Source: CAYVBW01 sp964449995 (GTDB lineage Bacteria; Patescibacteriota; Microgenomatia; UBA1400; PJMF01). From it: a DNA stretch of 45,642 bases. A program made the position numbers and the translations under genes. Every line of letters starts with the position of its first letter. Positions within the stretch are counted from its first letter, which is position 1. Below the pieces are notes generated by a model, which ran no database searches, was not told where the DNA came from, and saw only the letters and a program-made list of their open reading frames with translations. Location of the stretch: assembly GCA_964449995.1 (NCBI GenBank), contig CAYVBW010000004.1, positions 1 through 45,642 of the forward strand. The letters are read 5' to 3'. This document shows, in pieces, positions 25,083 to 34,088 of this stretch.

Positions 25083-26075
25083 ATGAATAATAACCCCTAT
25101 CAAACACAGATTAATCAAATCAGTACAAAAATTCAGGAAAATCAAAAAATTCTCTCAGATCCCGATCTTGGTGATTTAGCTCAGCAAGAAATCAAAAAAC
25201 TGCAACAACAATTAGAAACCCTAAAAAAAGCAGCTGCAGATTATCAAGAATCCTTAGAAGAACAAGAAGAAGCTCAAAAAAAACCAACTGCTAAATCAAG
25301 TGCTATTTTAGAGTTGAGAGCAGGAGCTGGAGGAGATGAAGCAAAAATTTGGGCTAATGATTTATTGCGAATGTACACCCGATATTGCCAAAATAAAGGT
25401 CTAGAGATTGAGTTTATTGATGATTTGGTTATTAAAATCTCTCATAGTACCAAACTAAAACTAGCATTTACTGATCCTCAAACAAGTCAAGAACAAGCTC
25501 TTGAAAAAACTTTTTACCCCTATGAACTACTAAAGCATGAGTCAGGAGTACATCGAGTCCAGAGAGTACCAACTACTGAAACTCAGGGCAGAATTCACAC
25601 TTCCACTGCTTCAGTAGCAATTTTGCCTGAGATTAAATCTCATGCCATTAAAATTAGAGATGAAGATTTACGTTGGGAATTCATGCGGTCTAGCGGAGCG
25701 GGCGGGCAATCAGTAAACAAAACCAGCAGCGCTGTCAGGCTAACACATGAACCTTCTGGAATTGTAGTGAGAGTTAGCCAAGAAAGGAAACAGCTACAAA
25801 ACAGAGCCATTGCTCTAGAACTACTCAGGTCGCAACTCTGGACTATTGAGGAAGAAAAAAGGGTTAATAAAATCGAAAATGCCAGATCAGCTATTGGAAG
25901 AAATATGAGGGCTGAAAAGATCAGAACTTACAATTTTCCTCAAAATAGAGTTACAGATCACCGTATTAATGAAAGTTGGCATCAACTTGACTCAATTTTA
26001 GAAGGAGAACTAGATCCCATCATAACTACTATTAAACAAAAATTAATCTTAGAAGAAAATAAATTCTCTTTATAA
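25083..26075 (+). CDS. prfA: Peptide chain release factor 1
   Basis: Recognises UAA and UAG stops and triggers peptide release. The 330-residue protein carries the RF1 recognition tripeptide PTT in QRVPTTETQGRIHTS (about 163-165); RF2 would have SPF. It also has the catalytic GGQ in SSGAGGQSVNKTSSAVRLTH near 207. The N-terminal coiled-coil domain is slightly shorter than in E. coli RF1 (360 residues). It is convergent with the CarD-like gene, with 15 bases between stops. Confidence 0.95.
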   Translation: MNNNPYQTQINQISTKIQENQKILSDPDLGDLAQQEIKKLQQQLETLKKAAADYQESLEEQEEAQKKPTAKSSAILELRAGAGGDEAKIWANDLLRMYTRYCQNKGLEIEFIDDLVIKISHSTKLKLAFTDPQTSQEQALEKTFYPYELLKHESGVHRVQRVPTTETQGRIHTSTASVAILPEIKSHAIKIRDEDLRWEFMRSSGAGGQSVNKTSSAVRLTHEPSGIVVRVSQERKQLQNRAIALELLRSQLWTIEEEKRVNKIENARSAIGRNMRAEKIRTYNFPQNRVTDHRINESWHQLDSILEGELDPIITTIKQKLILEENKFSL

Positions 26076-26090
26076 ACAAAAAGTTATTCC

Positions 26091-26645
26091 CTAATCGTCC
26101 TCTTCATCGATATCCAAAGTAAAACTCTTGTCAGCTTGTTGCTGCAAAAGTTGTAAAATTAATTCCTGAGCTTCCTCAAGCTGTAAATTTTTAACTAATG
26201 CTACCTCTTCCTGTAGTCTAGATAAAGCTCTTCTAAATAGTCTTTTTTTTGTATAAGTAAAATTAGTGTCTGGATCTTTTTTAACAATTGCCAATTTTTT
26301 TAAAATTAAAGCAATTTTTTTTGGTTCATTAGACTTAATCGTCTCTTTAGCTGATCTAGTATTAAACCTGCCTTTCATTTCTATCTCTGAACCCAAATAT
26401 TTAAGGAGTTCATCAACTTCCTTTTCTGACATAGGTTTTCTGATATTGGTCAAGTCCAGATTAGACACCGCTATTGAACAAGTTAAGGTTTGATTAGCCT
26501 GGGTTTCATACCCTGGCCTGAAATGAATAACTTCCTCCAATTCACCTGTTTCAGGATTTTCTTCCTCAGTTATTTTAAAGATCTCATATACTTTTCCAAA
26601 GCGAACTATTTTATCTTTTACTTTAAAAATTTTACTATTACTCAT
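26091..26645 (-). CDS. CarD/CdnL-like transcription regulator
   Basis: CarD-type factors bind RNA polymerase beta and stabilise open complexes at promoters. The 184-residue protein starts with a Tudor-like segment, FKVKDKIVRFGKVYEIFKI (residues 7-25), and continues with the family hallmark TNIRKPMSEKEVDELLKYL (about 66-84). The helical C-terminal half ends in an acidic tail (LDIDEEDD). The RNA polymerase-binding domain has an insertion (EENPETGELEEVIHF), and the resemblance is moderate, so this is a family-level call. A good Shine-Dalgarno sequence (AAGGAT) precedes the ATG. It follows the HtrA-like gene closely on the same strand. Confidence 0.6.
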   Translation of the reverse strand: MSNSKIFKVKDKIVRFGKVYEIFKITEEENPETGELEEVIHFRPGYETQANQTLTCSIAVSNLDLTNIRKPMSEKEVDELLKYLGSEIEMKGRFNTRSAKETIKSNEPKKIALILKKLAIVKKDPDTNFTYTKKRLFRRALSRLQEEVALVKNLQLEEAQELILQLLQQQADKSFTLDIDEEDD

Positions 26646-26668
26646 ATCTTATCCTTTCTCTAACTACT

Positions 26669-27853
26669 CTATTTTTGACTCCTTAAAGTAATATTGATCG
26701 TCTGAAAACTATTATCTTTGTAGATTCTAAGACGAACACTGGCTCCAACTCTTTTTTGATTAATCAATTGAGCCAATTCTTGTTCTTCACTTAACTTGTT
26801 GCCATCAAACTCAACAATTATATCACCAGCTTTTAAACCTGCTTGATCGGCACTGCTACCAGGAACCACCTCTAAAAGATAAGCTCCTCTGGGAATTTCA
26901 TTAACCAAAGCTGCTTGTTCGCTAATCATAGTATAGCGAACACCAAGCATCGGCCGATCAAACTGCCCAGTCTCATTAAAATTAGTAATTGCAGCTTTTA
27001 CTACATTAATGGGGATAGCAAAACTAATATTATCTGCAGCTGTAGTAGCCACATTAACTCCAATAACTTCTCCTCGATTATTAATTAAAGGTCCACCTGA
27101 ATTTCCCGGATTAATGGCAGCATCGGTTTGCAACATATTTTGTAAACTCTCAAACTGACCGCCTCCGGCTGCAGTAATAGATCGACCAATTCCAGAGATC
27201 ACCCCTGTGGTAACAGTATGTCTAAACTGCCCCAGGGCTGTTCCAATTGCTATTACAGGCTCCCCCACTCTAACTTGATCACTATCTCCTAAAGCTAAAG
27301 CTGGAGCCCTAAAATCTTTAACCTGCAAAATCGCCATATCTAGACTTGGATCACGATATATCTCAGTAACCTCAAGTTCCTGATCATCTTTATCAATAAT
27401 TAAATACTCTGCTGAAACATCTGCCACCACATGCTTGTTGGTCACGATCAAGCCTCCTTCAACAACAAAGCCACTGCCGATATCTCTTTGAACTTCCTCT
27501 AAACGAATTTCCTGCTGCTGAATACCAAAAAAACCAAAAGGGTCAAAAATACTACCAGGCTCAATAACTTGCTGTTGTTTTTTGATAGAAACTGTAATTA
27601 CTGATTCCGAAGCCTTCTCAGCCACATCAGCTATGCTATATCCTCCTTGCTGCATCATCTCCCCCAAACTGGTTTGAGGATATTCTTTTAACTGCCTCTC
27701 AGCAGTTAAAAACTGCTCTCGCTTAAAAATAAAGTCAAGTGGCCTAATGACAAAAATTCTATCAGCCAAAGCTCCGATAAAAAAAGTAAAAATAAAAAAA
27801 ATTGAGATTGCTAGGCCAATGATAAATGGTTTTAGCTGTTTATTATCCTCCAT
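26669..27853 (-). CDS. HtrA/DegP-like PDZ serine protease
   Basis: Membrane-anchored protease that degrades or refolds misfolded envelope proteins. One N-terminal helix (about 11-31) anchors the protein. The trypsin-like domain has the triad H141 (VTNKHVV), D172 (SLDMAIL) and S252 (NPGNSGGPL). A single PDZ domain follows (about 300-390, with the AGLKAGDIIVEFDG motif). That is the one-PDZ, DegS-like architecture. The frame is open two codons further to a TTG, but the ATG at 27853 is preferred; TATACA lies 7 bases before it. It lies downstream of the CtpA-like gene, so two envelope proteases are neighbours. Confidence 0.92.
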   Translation of the reverse strand: MEDNKQLKPFIIGLAISIFFIFTFFIGALADRIFVIRPLDFIFKREQFLTAERQLKEYPQTSLGEMMQQGGYSIADVAEKASESVITVSIKKQQQVIEPGSIFDPFGFFGIQQQEIRLEEVQRDIGSGFVVEGGLIVTNKHVVADVSAEYLIIDKDDQELEVTEIYRDPSLDMAILQVKDFRAPALALGDSDQVRVGEPVIAIGTALGQFRHTVTTGVISGIGRSITAAGGGQFESLQNMLQTDAAINPGNSGGPLINNRGEVIGVNVATTAADNISFAIPINVVKAAITNFNETGQFDRPMLGVRYTMISEQAALVNEIPRGAYLLEVVPGSSADQAGLKAGDIIVEFDGNKLSEEQELAQLINQKRVGASVRLRIYKDNSFQTINITLRSQK

Positions 27854-27912
27854 ACTCAAGTGTATAACTTTTATAAATTAATTAATGAGCAAACCCTATT
27901 ATATAAAAATTG

Positions 27913-29175
27913 TCAACGGACCAGCAGCTCCTGCATGCCCCTCAACAATACCTCATCTTCTTCTGTTTCACGATCAAACTCCACTTCAACATCTACAGCA
28001 ATTCCCTCATCATGAATCCAGTCACCTCCAGGCAACATCCAACGCCCAACAGTTATGTGTATCCCGCCATTATTAGATAGCTCACGTCTATCTTGAACAG
28101 TCCCTTTGCCAAAAGTTTGAGTACCGATCAATTTAATTCCTAGATCATCTCTTAAGGCTCCGGCTACAATTTCCGAAGCTGAGGCACTTCCTTTATTAAC
28201 CAAAACCACTAATGGATAATCTTTTAACCTAGCTATTCCTTGGCTGCGGAAATCCTCTCTGGTTAAACGACTTTTCTGTGAAACCACAATATCATTCTCA
28301 ATAAAATCACTGGCCAAATCAATAGCGCCCTGGAAATAACCTCCAGGGTTGTTGCGTAAGTCTAAAACAATACCTGAGATAGGAGGTTGGGCAGAAATAA
28401 TTTGAGCAACGGCAGCATCCCATTCTTCAGCTGTACGTCCTCCAAACCGGCTTACTCTTAAATGAGCTATTCGGCTTCCCTGATAATCAATAAACTCTAA
28501 TCTAACTGTTTCAACCACAATCTCATCACGCCTAACACTTACTTCAAAAGGCTCGTCGACCCCTTCCCGATAAATAGTAAAGATTATTTCTGTTCCTTTT
28601 GGACCTCGGATATTTTCTACCGCTTCAGTTAAACTCCACCTAGAACTGTCTTCATCAATTTCTTTTAAATCATCACGAACATGTAAAATTAAATCTCCTG
28701 CTTCTAAACCAGCCCGATCAGCTGGAGTGCCCTCAAGAGGAGAAACAACTGCCAAGGTTTGTTCAATGTAGCCTAATTCTATGCCAACTCCGTAAAAACT
28801 ACCCTGCAGCTCCTCACCACTGCGCTTATTTTGATCTGGAGATAAATATATTGTATAAGGATCTCCCAATGCTGAGGTCATGCCCGCAATTGCTCCGTCT
28901 ACCATTTCTTGCGCATTTAGCGACTCTGCATCAAGATACTCATGTTCAAGTAAATTCCAAACTTCCCAAAAAACGTCAAAGTCCACTTCTTTTTCAACTG
29001 AAGGAAGAAGGGTTCCTGTCAATCTCCCCAAGGCTGTATCTTGATCCCGTGGCATCAACTCAGAAGTGACTAAAGAGATTCTATTACTGTATCTTTGACC
29101 AATAACTGCTCCCAAAAAAAATAGCAATATACCAATAATTAAATTTCTAACTGTAAAAAGGGTGGCTTTTCTCAT
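27913..29175 (-). CDS. CtpA-like C-terminal processing peptidase (S41)
   Basis: The 420-residue protein has an N-terminal membrane anchor, a helical segment with LGDPYTIYLSPDQNKR near 110, a PDZ domain (GVGIELGY to about 190, with AGLEAGDLIL), and the S41 protease core. Core motifs are VLDLRNNPGG near 270, KGSASASEIVAGALRDD near 328 with the catalytic Ser, and FGKGTVQ near 357 with the catalytic Lys. All are typical of tail-processing proteases acting on envelope substrates. The frame runs upstream to a TTG at 29211, but the ATG at 29175 gives a standard signal-anchor start. Confidence 0.92.
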   Translation of the reverse strand: MRKATLFTVRNLIIGILLFFLGAVIGQRYSNRISLVTSELMPRDQDTALGRLTGTLLPSVEKEVDFDVFWEVWNLLEHEYLDAESLNAQEMVDGAIAGMTSALGDPYTIYLSPDQNKRSGEELQGSFYGVGIELGYIEQTLAVVSPLEGTPADRAGLEAGDLILHVRDDLKEIDEDSSRWSLTEAVENIRGPKGTEIIFTIYREGVDEPFEVSVRRDEIVVETVRLEFIDYQGSRIAHLRVSRFGGRTAEEWDAAVAQIISAQPPISGIVLDLRNNPGGYFQGAIDLASDFIENDIVVSQKSRLTREDFRSQGIARLKDYPLVVLVNKGSASASEIVAGALRDDLGIKLIGTQTFGKGTVQDRRELSNNGGIHITVGRWMLPGGDWIHDEGIAVDVEVEFDRETEEDEVLLRGMQELLVR

Positions 29176-29249
29176 GATATAAATAGACTCTCTTAAATAT
29201 CCACTTAGCAACTTGAAATTATCTACTTTAACTCAGTTTAATTAACAAG

Positions 29250-29426
29250 CTAAATAATAGTCTGGGTATATTCAAGTAATGCCAAATGTCGAGCTCTTTC
29301 TATTTCCCTAGTAAGTTTTTTCTGATCTTTCTTCTTTAAACCAGTTTTTTCTCTAGGTAAAATGACTCCTTGCTTGCTCATAAATTTTGCTAATTCCTGA
29401 GGGTTTTTATATGAAAATTTTTGCAT
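29250..29426 (-). CDS. rpsR: 30S ribosomal protein S18
   Basis: A 58-codon gene found by reading the - strand after ssb. The translated product begins MQKFSYKNPQELAKFMSKQG and contains the S18 signature ILPREKTGLKKKDQKKL followed by TREIERARHLALLEY. It matches the S18 core, with an N-terminus shorter than the 75 residues of E. coli. It completes the classical rpsF-ssb-rpsR order, 88 bases after the ssb stop. S18 binds S6 on the platform of the small subunit. The start is the only ATG at a sensible distance. Confidence 0.93.
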   Translation of the reverse strand: MQKFSYKNPQELAKFMSKQGVILPREKTGLKKKDQKKLTREIERARHLALLEYTQTII

Positions 29427-29514
29427 ATCAACAATATAATAACTTTCTTTAATGCAGTATTAAGTATTAAAGTCAAAATCATAACACTTAATACTGCACA
29501 AATTTTAAAACAAA

Positions 29515-30003
29515 TTAAAAAGGAATGTCTTCAGAAACTTCATCTACCTCAACTTCATCCTCTTCATCTGCTTCTTCTTTCTTTTTTGAGCTCTCCTCCT
29601 TTTCTTGTGTTTTCTCTTCCTCTTCATTCTTGGGCTCCTCTTCTGCCCTAGAGTCTTCATAGCCTTGGGGTGAACCAAGTTTAATCATGCTATCAAGCAC
29701 AATTTCTGTCACCCTGCGATCAGCACCATCATCGCTCTTCCAATCTCTAGTTTGCAGTCTTCCTTCTACATAAACCTTGTCGCCTTTTCTTAAGATTTGA
29801 TCACAAATCTCAGCTAACTTTGCCCAAGCAACCAGATTGTGAAAATCTGTTCTCTCTTCTATTTGGCCTTCATTAGTTGACCAAGACCTGTTGGTCGCAA
29901 TACCAAAAGAACAAACCGCCGTATTGCTGGGGGTGTATCTCAAATTTGGATCACGGGTGAGATTCCCGATTAACATTACTTTATTTAATGATCTGACAGC
30001 CAT
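29515..30003 (-). CDS. ssb: Single-stranded DNA-binding protein
   Basis: Coats single-stranded DNA in replication, repair and recombination. The 162-residue protein has an OB fold: LNKVMLIGNLTRDPNLRYTP (residues 5-24), VCSFGIATNR near 30, WAKLAEICDQILRKGDKVYVEGRL near 56-79. A highly acidic linker of about 45 residues leads to the canonical C-terminal tip EDIPF, which recruits partner proteins. A strong Shine-Dalgarno sequence (GAGGAGG) lies 8-9 bases before the ATG. It sits between rpsF and rpsR. Confidence 0.97.
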   Translation of the reverse strand: MAVRSLNKVMLIGNLTRDPNLRYTPSNTAVCSFGIATNRSWSTNEGQIEERTDFHNLVAWAKLAEICDQILRKGDKVYVEGRLQTRDWKSDDGADRRVTEIVLDSMIKLGSPQGYEDSRAEEEPKNEEEEKTQEKEESSKKKEEADEEDEVEVDEVSEDIPF

Positions 30004-30133
30004 TATATTTTCCTCCTCTATCAGACTAACTTATAGATAACTTCCTATATTATATGTAAATTCTTACAAAAAGCGTATTTTTTATAAACTAATTTTTAGT
30101 TTACTCTAACCTTAACTAAACTTTAATGCTTAA

Positions 30134-30457
30134 TTAATCCTCTTGCTTAACTAATAAATAACGAATAACAGGCTCGGCAATATTAATCGCCTCTTTAACC
30201 TGAATAGATTGCTTGGGAGTTGCTTTAAAAACAAAATGAAGATATTGAGCTTCTGTGTATCTTTTGCCCGTCTGCCTGATAACATAGGCCAACTCTTTCT
30301 TTCCCCAATCCTCTGTTTCCACTATCTTACCCTTACTCTTTGTAATTATTTCCTGAATTGAATTATTAACTGCCTCTAATTCTGCTTTAGATAATTCTGG
30401 ATCTACCAAACATGTTAATTCGTAATTTCTGATTTCTGTTTCTCTAGGAATCTTCAT
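30134..30457 (-). CDS. rpsF: 30S ribosomal protein S6
   Basis: A 107-residue S6: YELTCLVDPELSKAELEAV (about 12-30), the conserved DWGKKELAYVIRQTGKRYTEAQYLHFVFKA segment (two adjacent parts, about 55-85), and a C-terminal INIAEPVIRYLLVK strand. Length is close to the family norm. It leads the rpsF-ssb-rpsR operon and is 121 bases downstream of ychF on the same strand. Confidence 0.95.
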   Translation of the reverse strand: MKIPRETEIRNYELTCLVDPELSKAELEAVNNSIQEIITKSKGKIVETEDWGKKELAYVIRQTGKRYTEAQYLHFVFKATPKQSIQVKEAINIAEPVIRYLLVKQED

Positions 30458-30578
30458 TATTGCTAAACTTTTCTATTAATTAATTATTGCAAATATTATT
30501 TTAAGTTTTCAAACACTTGAAGTTGATATTATAAATCATAATTGGAAAAATTCCAGATGAAAAAGTCTTGATCTAAAA

Positions 30579-31709
30579 TTATGTTCCAATCATAAACTCT
30601 ACCACGTCATCTTCTTTCATAATATAATCTCTGCCTTCAATCCTAAGTTTGCCTATTTCCTTACATCCGGTCCAACCATTGTATTTTACAAAATCAGCAT
30701 GGCTAACTACTCTAGCTTTGATAAACTTCTGCATAAAATCAGTATGAATAACACCAGCTGCTTGCACAGCAGTTGATCCTTTTTTAATAGTCCAGGCTCT
30801 TGCTTCCAACTCTCCAGCAGTTAAAAAACTTTGTAAACCTAGTGTTTCATAGGCAACCAAAGCCAACCTTTCTAAACCTGACTGCTCTATACCTAAATCC
30901 TGCATATATAATAGTTGATCTTTAGCAGAAAGAGATGCTAGCTCGCTTTCAATTTTGGCACTAATCGCTACAATTTGACCAAGCTCAACTTGATGCTGAG
31001 AGTTTGATAATAATTCAACATACTGTTGCCTAATCTCCCCTGCTCTTTTAAGTTTAGATTCATCTACGTTTAAAACAAAAAGCTCAGGCTTAAAGGTTAA
31101 CAAATTTAATTCTTTAGCTAAGGCGATAGCTTCTTTTTGCTGAGGAGTCAACTCCTTTTGAGACATACTCAACCATTGGCTTGGTAAAACATTTTGCCCC
31201 CCATTTAACCTCTGTTTAAACTCTAAAATAAGCTCCCATCGCTTAGGCTGTTCTTTTGCCTTAACTCCTTTAGGCTGTCTTTGTTTTTCTAAAGTTTCTA
31301 AATCAGCAATTTGCAACTCAGTTCTAATAGTAGTTAAGTCTTTAATTGGATCTACAGATCCTTCTCTAGCTACATTTTCGTCATCAAAAACTCGCAACAC
31401 ATGACAGATGGCATCGGTTTCCCTAATATGAGATAAAAATTTATTACCTAAACCCTCACCCTGACTTGCTCCCTCAACTAGACCTGCTATATCAATAAAT
31501 TTAACCAAAGCCGGTTTAATAGTTTGAGTATTTACAATCTTAGCCAGAGCCGGCAGTCGTTCATCAGGCACTTCAGCTACGCCAATATTAGGCTCGATTG
31601 TTGCAAAAGGATAATTAGCAGCCAGCGCTACCTGTTTTTTTAATAAAGCATTAAAAAGTGTTGATTTACCAACATTGGGCAAACCGACTATTCCGATTGA
31701 TAAAGACAT
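30579..31709 (-). CDS. ychF: YchF/Ola1-type GTPase
   Basis: Obg-family NTPase, usually ATP-preferring, that binds ribosomes. The 376-residue protein shows G1 GLPNVGKSTLFNAL (residues 8-21), a NYPFATIEPNIGV switch segment near 32-44, G3 DIAGLVEGASQGEGLGNKFL near 73-92, and NVDE in place of NKxD near 213. A helical coiled insertion (130-200) and a C-terminal TGS domain (about 290-375) with GELEARAWTIKKGSTA follow. It stands alone and divergent from the repeated-domain protein at 31.8 kb. Confidence 0.95.
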   Translation of the reverse strand: MSLSIGIVGLPNVGKSTLFNALLKKQVALAANYPFATIEPNIGVAEVPDERLPALAKIVNTQTIKPALVKFIDIAGLVEGASQGEGLGNKFLSHIRETDAICHVLRVFDDENVAREGSVDPIKDLTTIRTELQIADLETLEKQRQPKGVKAKEQPKRWELILEFKQRLNGGQNVLPSQWLSMSQKELTPQQKEAIALAKELNLLTFKPELFVLNVDESKLKRAGEIRQQYVELLSNSQHQVELGQIVAISAKIESELASLSAKDQLLYMQDLGIEQSGLERLALVAYETLGLQSFLTAGELEARAWTIKKGSTAVQAAGVIHTDFMQKFIKARVVSHADFVKYNGWTGCKEIGKLRIEGRDYIMKEDDVVEFMIGT

Positions 31710-31786
31710 GAAGAGTATTTTAGCAGGTTATTGAAAAAAAAATTAAATAGGTTTTAATGAAGCTATTATAAAAAATATTTAAAAAT

Positions 31787-32398
31787 ATGCCAGAAAGCCA
31801 GCCAAAATCAGAGTATCAACCTCAATCAGAAGACCAGCCTCAGCCAGAAACACAAGCCCCTCCAGAAGATCAAGAAAAAAAATCTGAATTGCCCCCTAAT
31901 ATGGAGGCTGTTGAGCAGATTATTGGAACTAGAGAAACTTTTCGCTCTCTCTACTTCCTTATTAAAGAAGAAGCAGCGGATGAAAGCGGCTATATAATTG
32001 AAACAGCTCAACATCCAGCCTACCATTTTTCAGAAGTTATTAAGCGAATTGAGGCAGTAAGAAATGGAAAGGGGCAGATGAATTTAATTACTAGAAAATG
32101 GGGAATAAGGGAAAAGGCTGAAGAACTGATAGAAAAAGAGCAAGCTTTAGCCAAACAAATAGCTCGTGTTGAGTCTTTTGACCAACTAGAATCTATTTTA
32201 CTGTCAACTGGTGGCATTGAGGGTTCTCAAAAATGGTATTCCGCTCAAGAGCTAAGGGACATAATAGAATCAGTGCGTAATAATAAAAATTCTGATCCCA
32301 GAAGAATTCCTAGGACTGCTGGTCTTAGAAATAAGGTACTAGAACTAATGAGGCAAGAAGCTTCTCCATTAAATCGCCTTAGAGGATTATTTAATTAA
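31787..32398 (+). CDS. Hypothetical protein with a duplicated helical domain
   Basis: Function unknown. The 203-residue product has a Pro/Gln/Glu-rich N-terminal tail (1-38), then two related units of about 65 residues (about 50-118 and 129-191). Each starts with (E)-aromatic-xx-L (ETFRSLYFLI and ESFDQLESIL), has a central helix ending in I-xx-V-R-N (IKRIEAVRNGK and LRDIIESVRNNK), then a (G)-(I/L)-R-xK-x-x-E-L motif (GIREKAEELIEKE and GLRNKVLELMRQE). It has no membrane segment. It is divergent from ychF and convergent with pyrF. Similar uncharacterised repeats occur in CPR proteins, but I cannot name the family. Confidence 0.65.
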   Translation: MPESQPKSEYQPQSEDQPQPETQAPPEDQEKKSELPPNMEAVEQIIGTRETFRSLYFLIKEEAADESGYIIETAQHPAYHFSEVIKRIEAVRNGKGQMNLITRKWGIREKAEELIEKEQALAKQIARVESFDQLESILLSTGGIEGSQKWYSAQELRDIIESVRNNKNSDPRRIPRTAGLRNKVLELMRQEASPLNRLRGLFN

Positions 32399-32430
32399 GG
32401 TTTTAGTCATACCTATAAAGGCGATGGCAT

Positions 32431-33252
32431 CTAAAGATAGTTAATAAAATTGTTAATCGATTTTTTTAATACTTTAGCCTCTTTTCTTGGATTCTTTGAA
32501 AAAATAATTCCTCTAGAGGAGTTAATAATTAGTCCCCTCTTATCCTTGTTTAATCCAGCACCTAAAACCTGCTTAAAATCACCCCCCTGAGCTCCTACTC
32601 CAGGCACTAAAATCGTCATTTTTCCTACAATTTTTCTAACTCTAGCCAGTTCCTCAGGATAAGTAGCCCCAACCACCAACATGCAGTTATTGTTTAAGTT
32701 CCAGTTATTTGAAACTTGCTCTGCTACATGCTGCCAAACTGGTTTACCCTCACTCATTAAGTCTTGGAGCTCCCCCGCTCCTTTGTTTGAGGTCCTGCAC
32801 AAAATTATGCAAGCTTTATCTGACCTTTTTAAAAATGGTTGCAATGCTTCTTGGCCTAAATAGGAATTTAAGGTAACAGCATCAAAGCCTAATTCATCAA
32901 ATATAGCTGTAACATAGCCCTCGTTGGTTGAATCGATATCTGCGCGCTTGGCATCAGCAATCAGCACAATTTCTGGATAATTGGTTTTCAAGTATTCAAT
33001 AGTTAAGGCGAGTTCAGCCCACCCAAGCGCGCCTCTTGCTTCATAAAAAGCAAAATTAGGCTTATAAGCACACACATTTTGGTGAGTTTGTTCAATAATC
33101 CATTTATTAAACTCAAACTGAGGCTTAGCTTGGTTTAAAAACTGCTGGGGCAGTTTTTTAATATCGCTATCTAAACCCACACAAACCAAGGAATTTACTT
33201 GCTTCACTCGCTTGCTTAATTTCTCCTCTATTTGCCCAATTCGTTTTTTCAT
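32431..33252 (-). CDS. pyrF: Orotidine-5'-phosphate decarboxylase (type 2)
   Basis: Last step of UMP synthesis: OMP to UMP with loss of CO2. The 273-residue protein is the long type 2 form, with VCVGLDSDIKKLP near 24, AYKPNFAFYEARGALGW near 62-78, the catalytic cluster LIADAKRADIDSTNEGY near 97-113, and LVPGVGAQGGDFKQVL near 217. Its ATG overlaps the pyrE stop by 4 bases, so the two are translationally coupled. Only these last two pyr genes are seen here. Confidence 0.93.
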   Translation of the reverse strand: MKKRIGQIEEKLSKRVKQVNSLVCVGLDSDIKKLPQQFLNQAKPQFEFNKWIIEQTHQNVCAYKPNFAFYEARGALGWAELALTIEYLKTNYPEIVLIADAKRADIDSTNEGYVTAIFDELGFDAVTLNSYLGQEALQPFLKRSDKACIILCRTSNKGAGELQDLMSEGKPVWQHVAEQVSNNWNLNNNCMLVVGATYPEELARVRKIVGKMTILVPGVGAQGGDFKQVLGAGLNKDKRGLIINSSRGIIFSKNPRKEAKVLKKSINNFINYL

Positions 33253-33890
33253 TGATTTTTTGCTTGCTTTGCTAAATATTCTCTGCCATGGCCCACCTCG
33301 GTATTAATCGGCTTCTGTTTTAACTCATCAGGCAACTCATCTTCATCCCAAGCTTCCGCTTGCAACTCTCCCAAATAAAAAAATGGGGCATCAAACATAG
33401 CTTGATTTACCTGTTGTGGATTGCGATTAACCATCACACAGACTCCTGTTACTTTTCCTTCATAACTACGCACTACATCCACTACTTTTTTTACAGATCC
33501 GCCAGTGGTTGCTAAATCCTCTAAAACCAGCACTCTCTTATTTTTGATATATCGATCATAGCCCCTTTTAAAAACAAAACCCCCCTGACCGTCCTTTTCA
33601 GCATAAACCGCATGAATCGGCTTTTGTTTGATGACAGACAAATGATGTCCCACCCATTGAGACAAAATAATTCCCCCCAAAGCTGGCGCTGCCACTGTTT
33701 CAATATCTAAATGAGCGCATTGCTCTGCCATCATTTTACAAACTTGGCTGGTTTGCTTAACATGCGGATATAAAGCATCTTTGTTAATATAAACACTACC
33801 ATGTTTACCCGAGGTGTAAACAAAGTGATCATTGACTAAAACTGCATTAACTGATTTTAAAATGTCTATGACTGAAGCGGAATGTTTCAT
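33249..33890 (-). CDS. pyrE: Orotate phosphoribosyltransferase
   Basis: Transfers a phosphoribosyl group from PRPP to orotate, making OMP. The 213-residue protein has the PRPP-binding motif VLVLEDLATTGGSVKKVV (about 119-136), an N-terminal SGKHGSVYINKDALYPH segment near 27-43, and the flexible-loop segment YAEKDGQGGFVFKRGYD near 95-111. Motifs fit PyrE better than other phosphoribosyltransferases, and the coupled pyrF confirms the pathway. The upstream hairpin at 33.9 kb may be a terminator of the preceding gene or a pyr attenuator. Confidence 0.93.
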   Translation of the reverse strand: MKHSASVIDILKSVNAVLVNDHFVYTSGKHGSVYINKDALYPHVKQTSQVCKMMAEQCAHLDIETVAAPALGGIILSQWVGHHLSVIKQKPIHAVYAEKDGQGGFVFKRGYDRYIKNKRVLVLEDLATTGGSVKKVVDVVRSYEGKVTGVCVMVNRNPQQVNQAMFDAPFFYLGELQAEAWDEDELPDELKQKPINTEVGHGREYLAKQAKNQ

Positions 33891-33928
33891 TGTTATTGCT
33901 GCTAATTATTAACCTCAGTTTTCAAACT

Positions 33929-33955
33929 AAAAAAATCCCGCTTACTTGCGGGATT
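33929..33955 (-). terminator. Rho-independent terminator between the CPYC protein gene and pyrE
   Basis: AATCCCGC (33934-33941) and GCGGGATT (33948-33955) form a perfect 8-bp stem with a 6-nt loop, followed on the - strand by seven Ts. It ends 39 bases before the pyrE ATG, so it could equally be an attenuator of pyrE-pyrF. Confidence 0.8.
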
Positions 33956-34088
33956 AAATTATGCATAAAACTTTTTGTTTTAAACTATTTGCTGGAATTA
34001 TTTTTAGTTTAAGCACTAAAAAAATTATTAAACCAAAACCAGTGACTTAATACAAGTCCCTCTTTGATCCTTTAAAAATCAACAAAAA

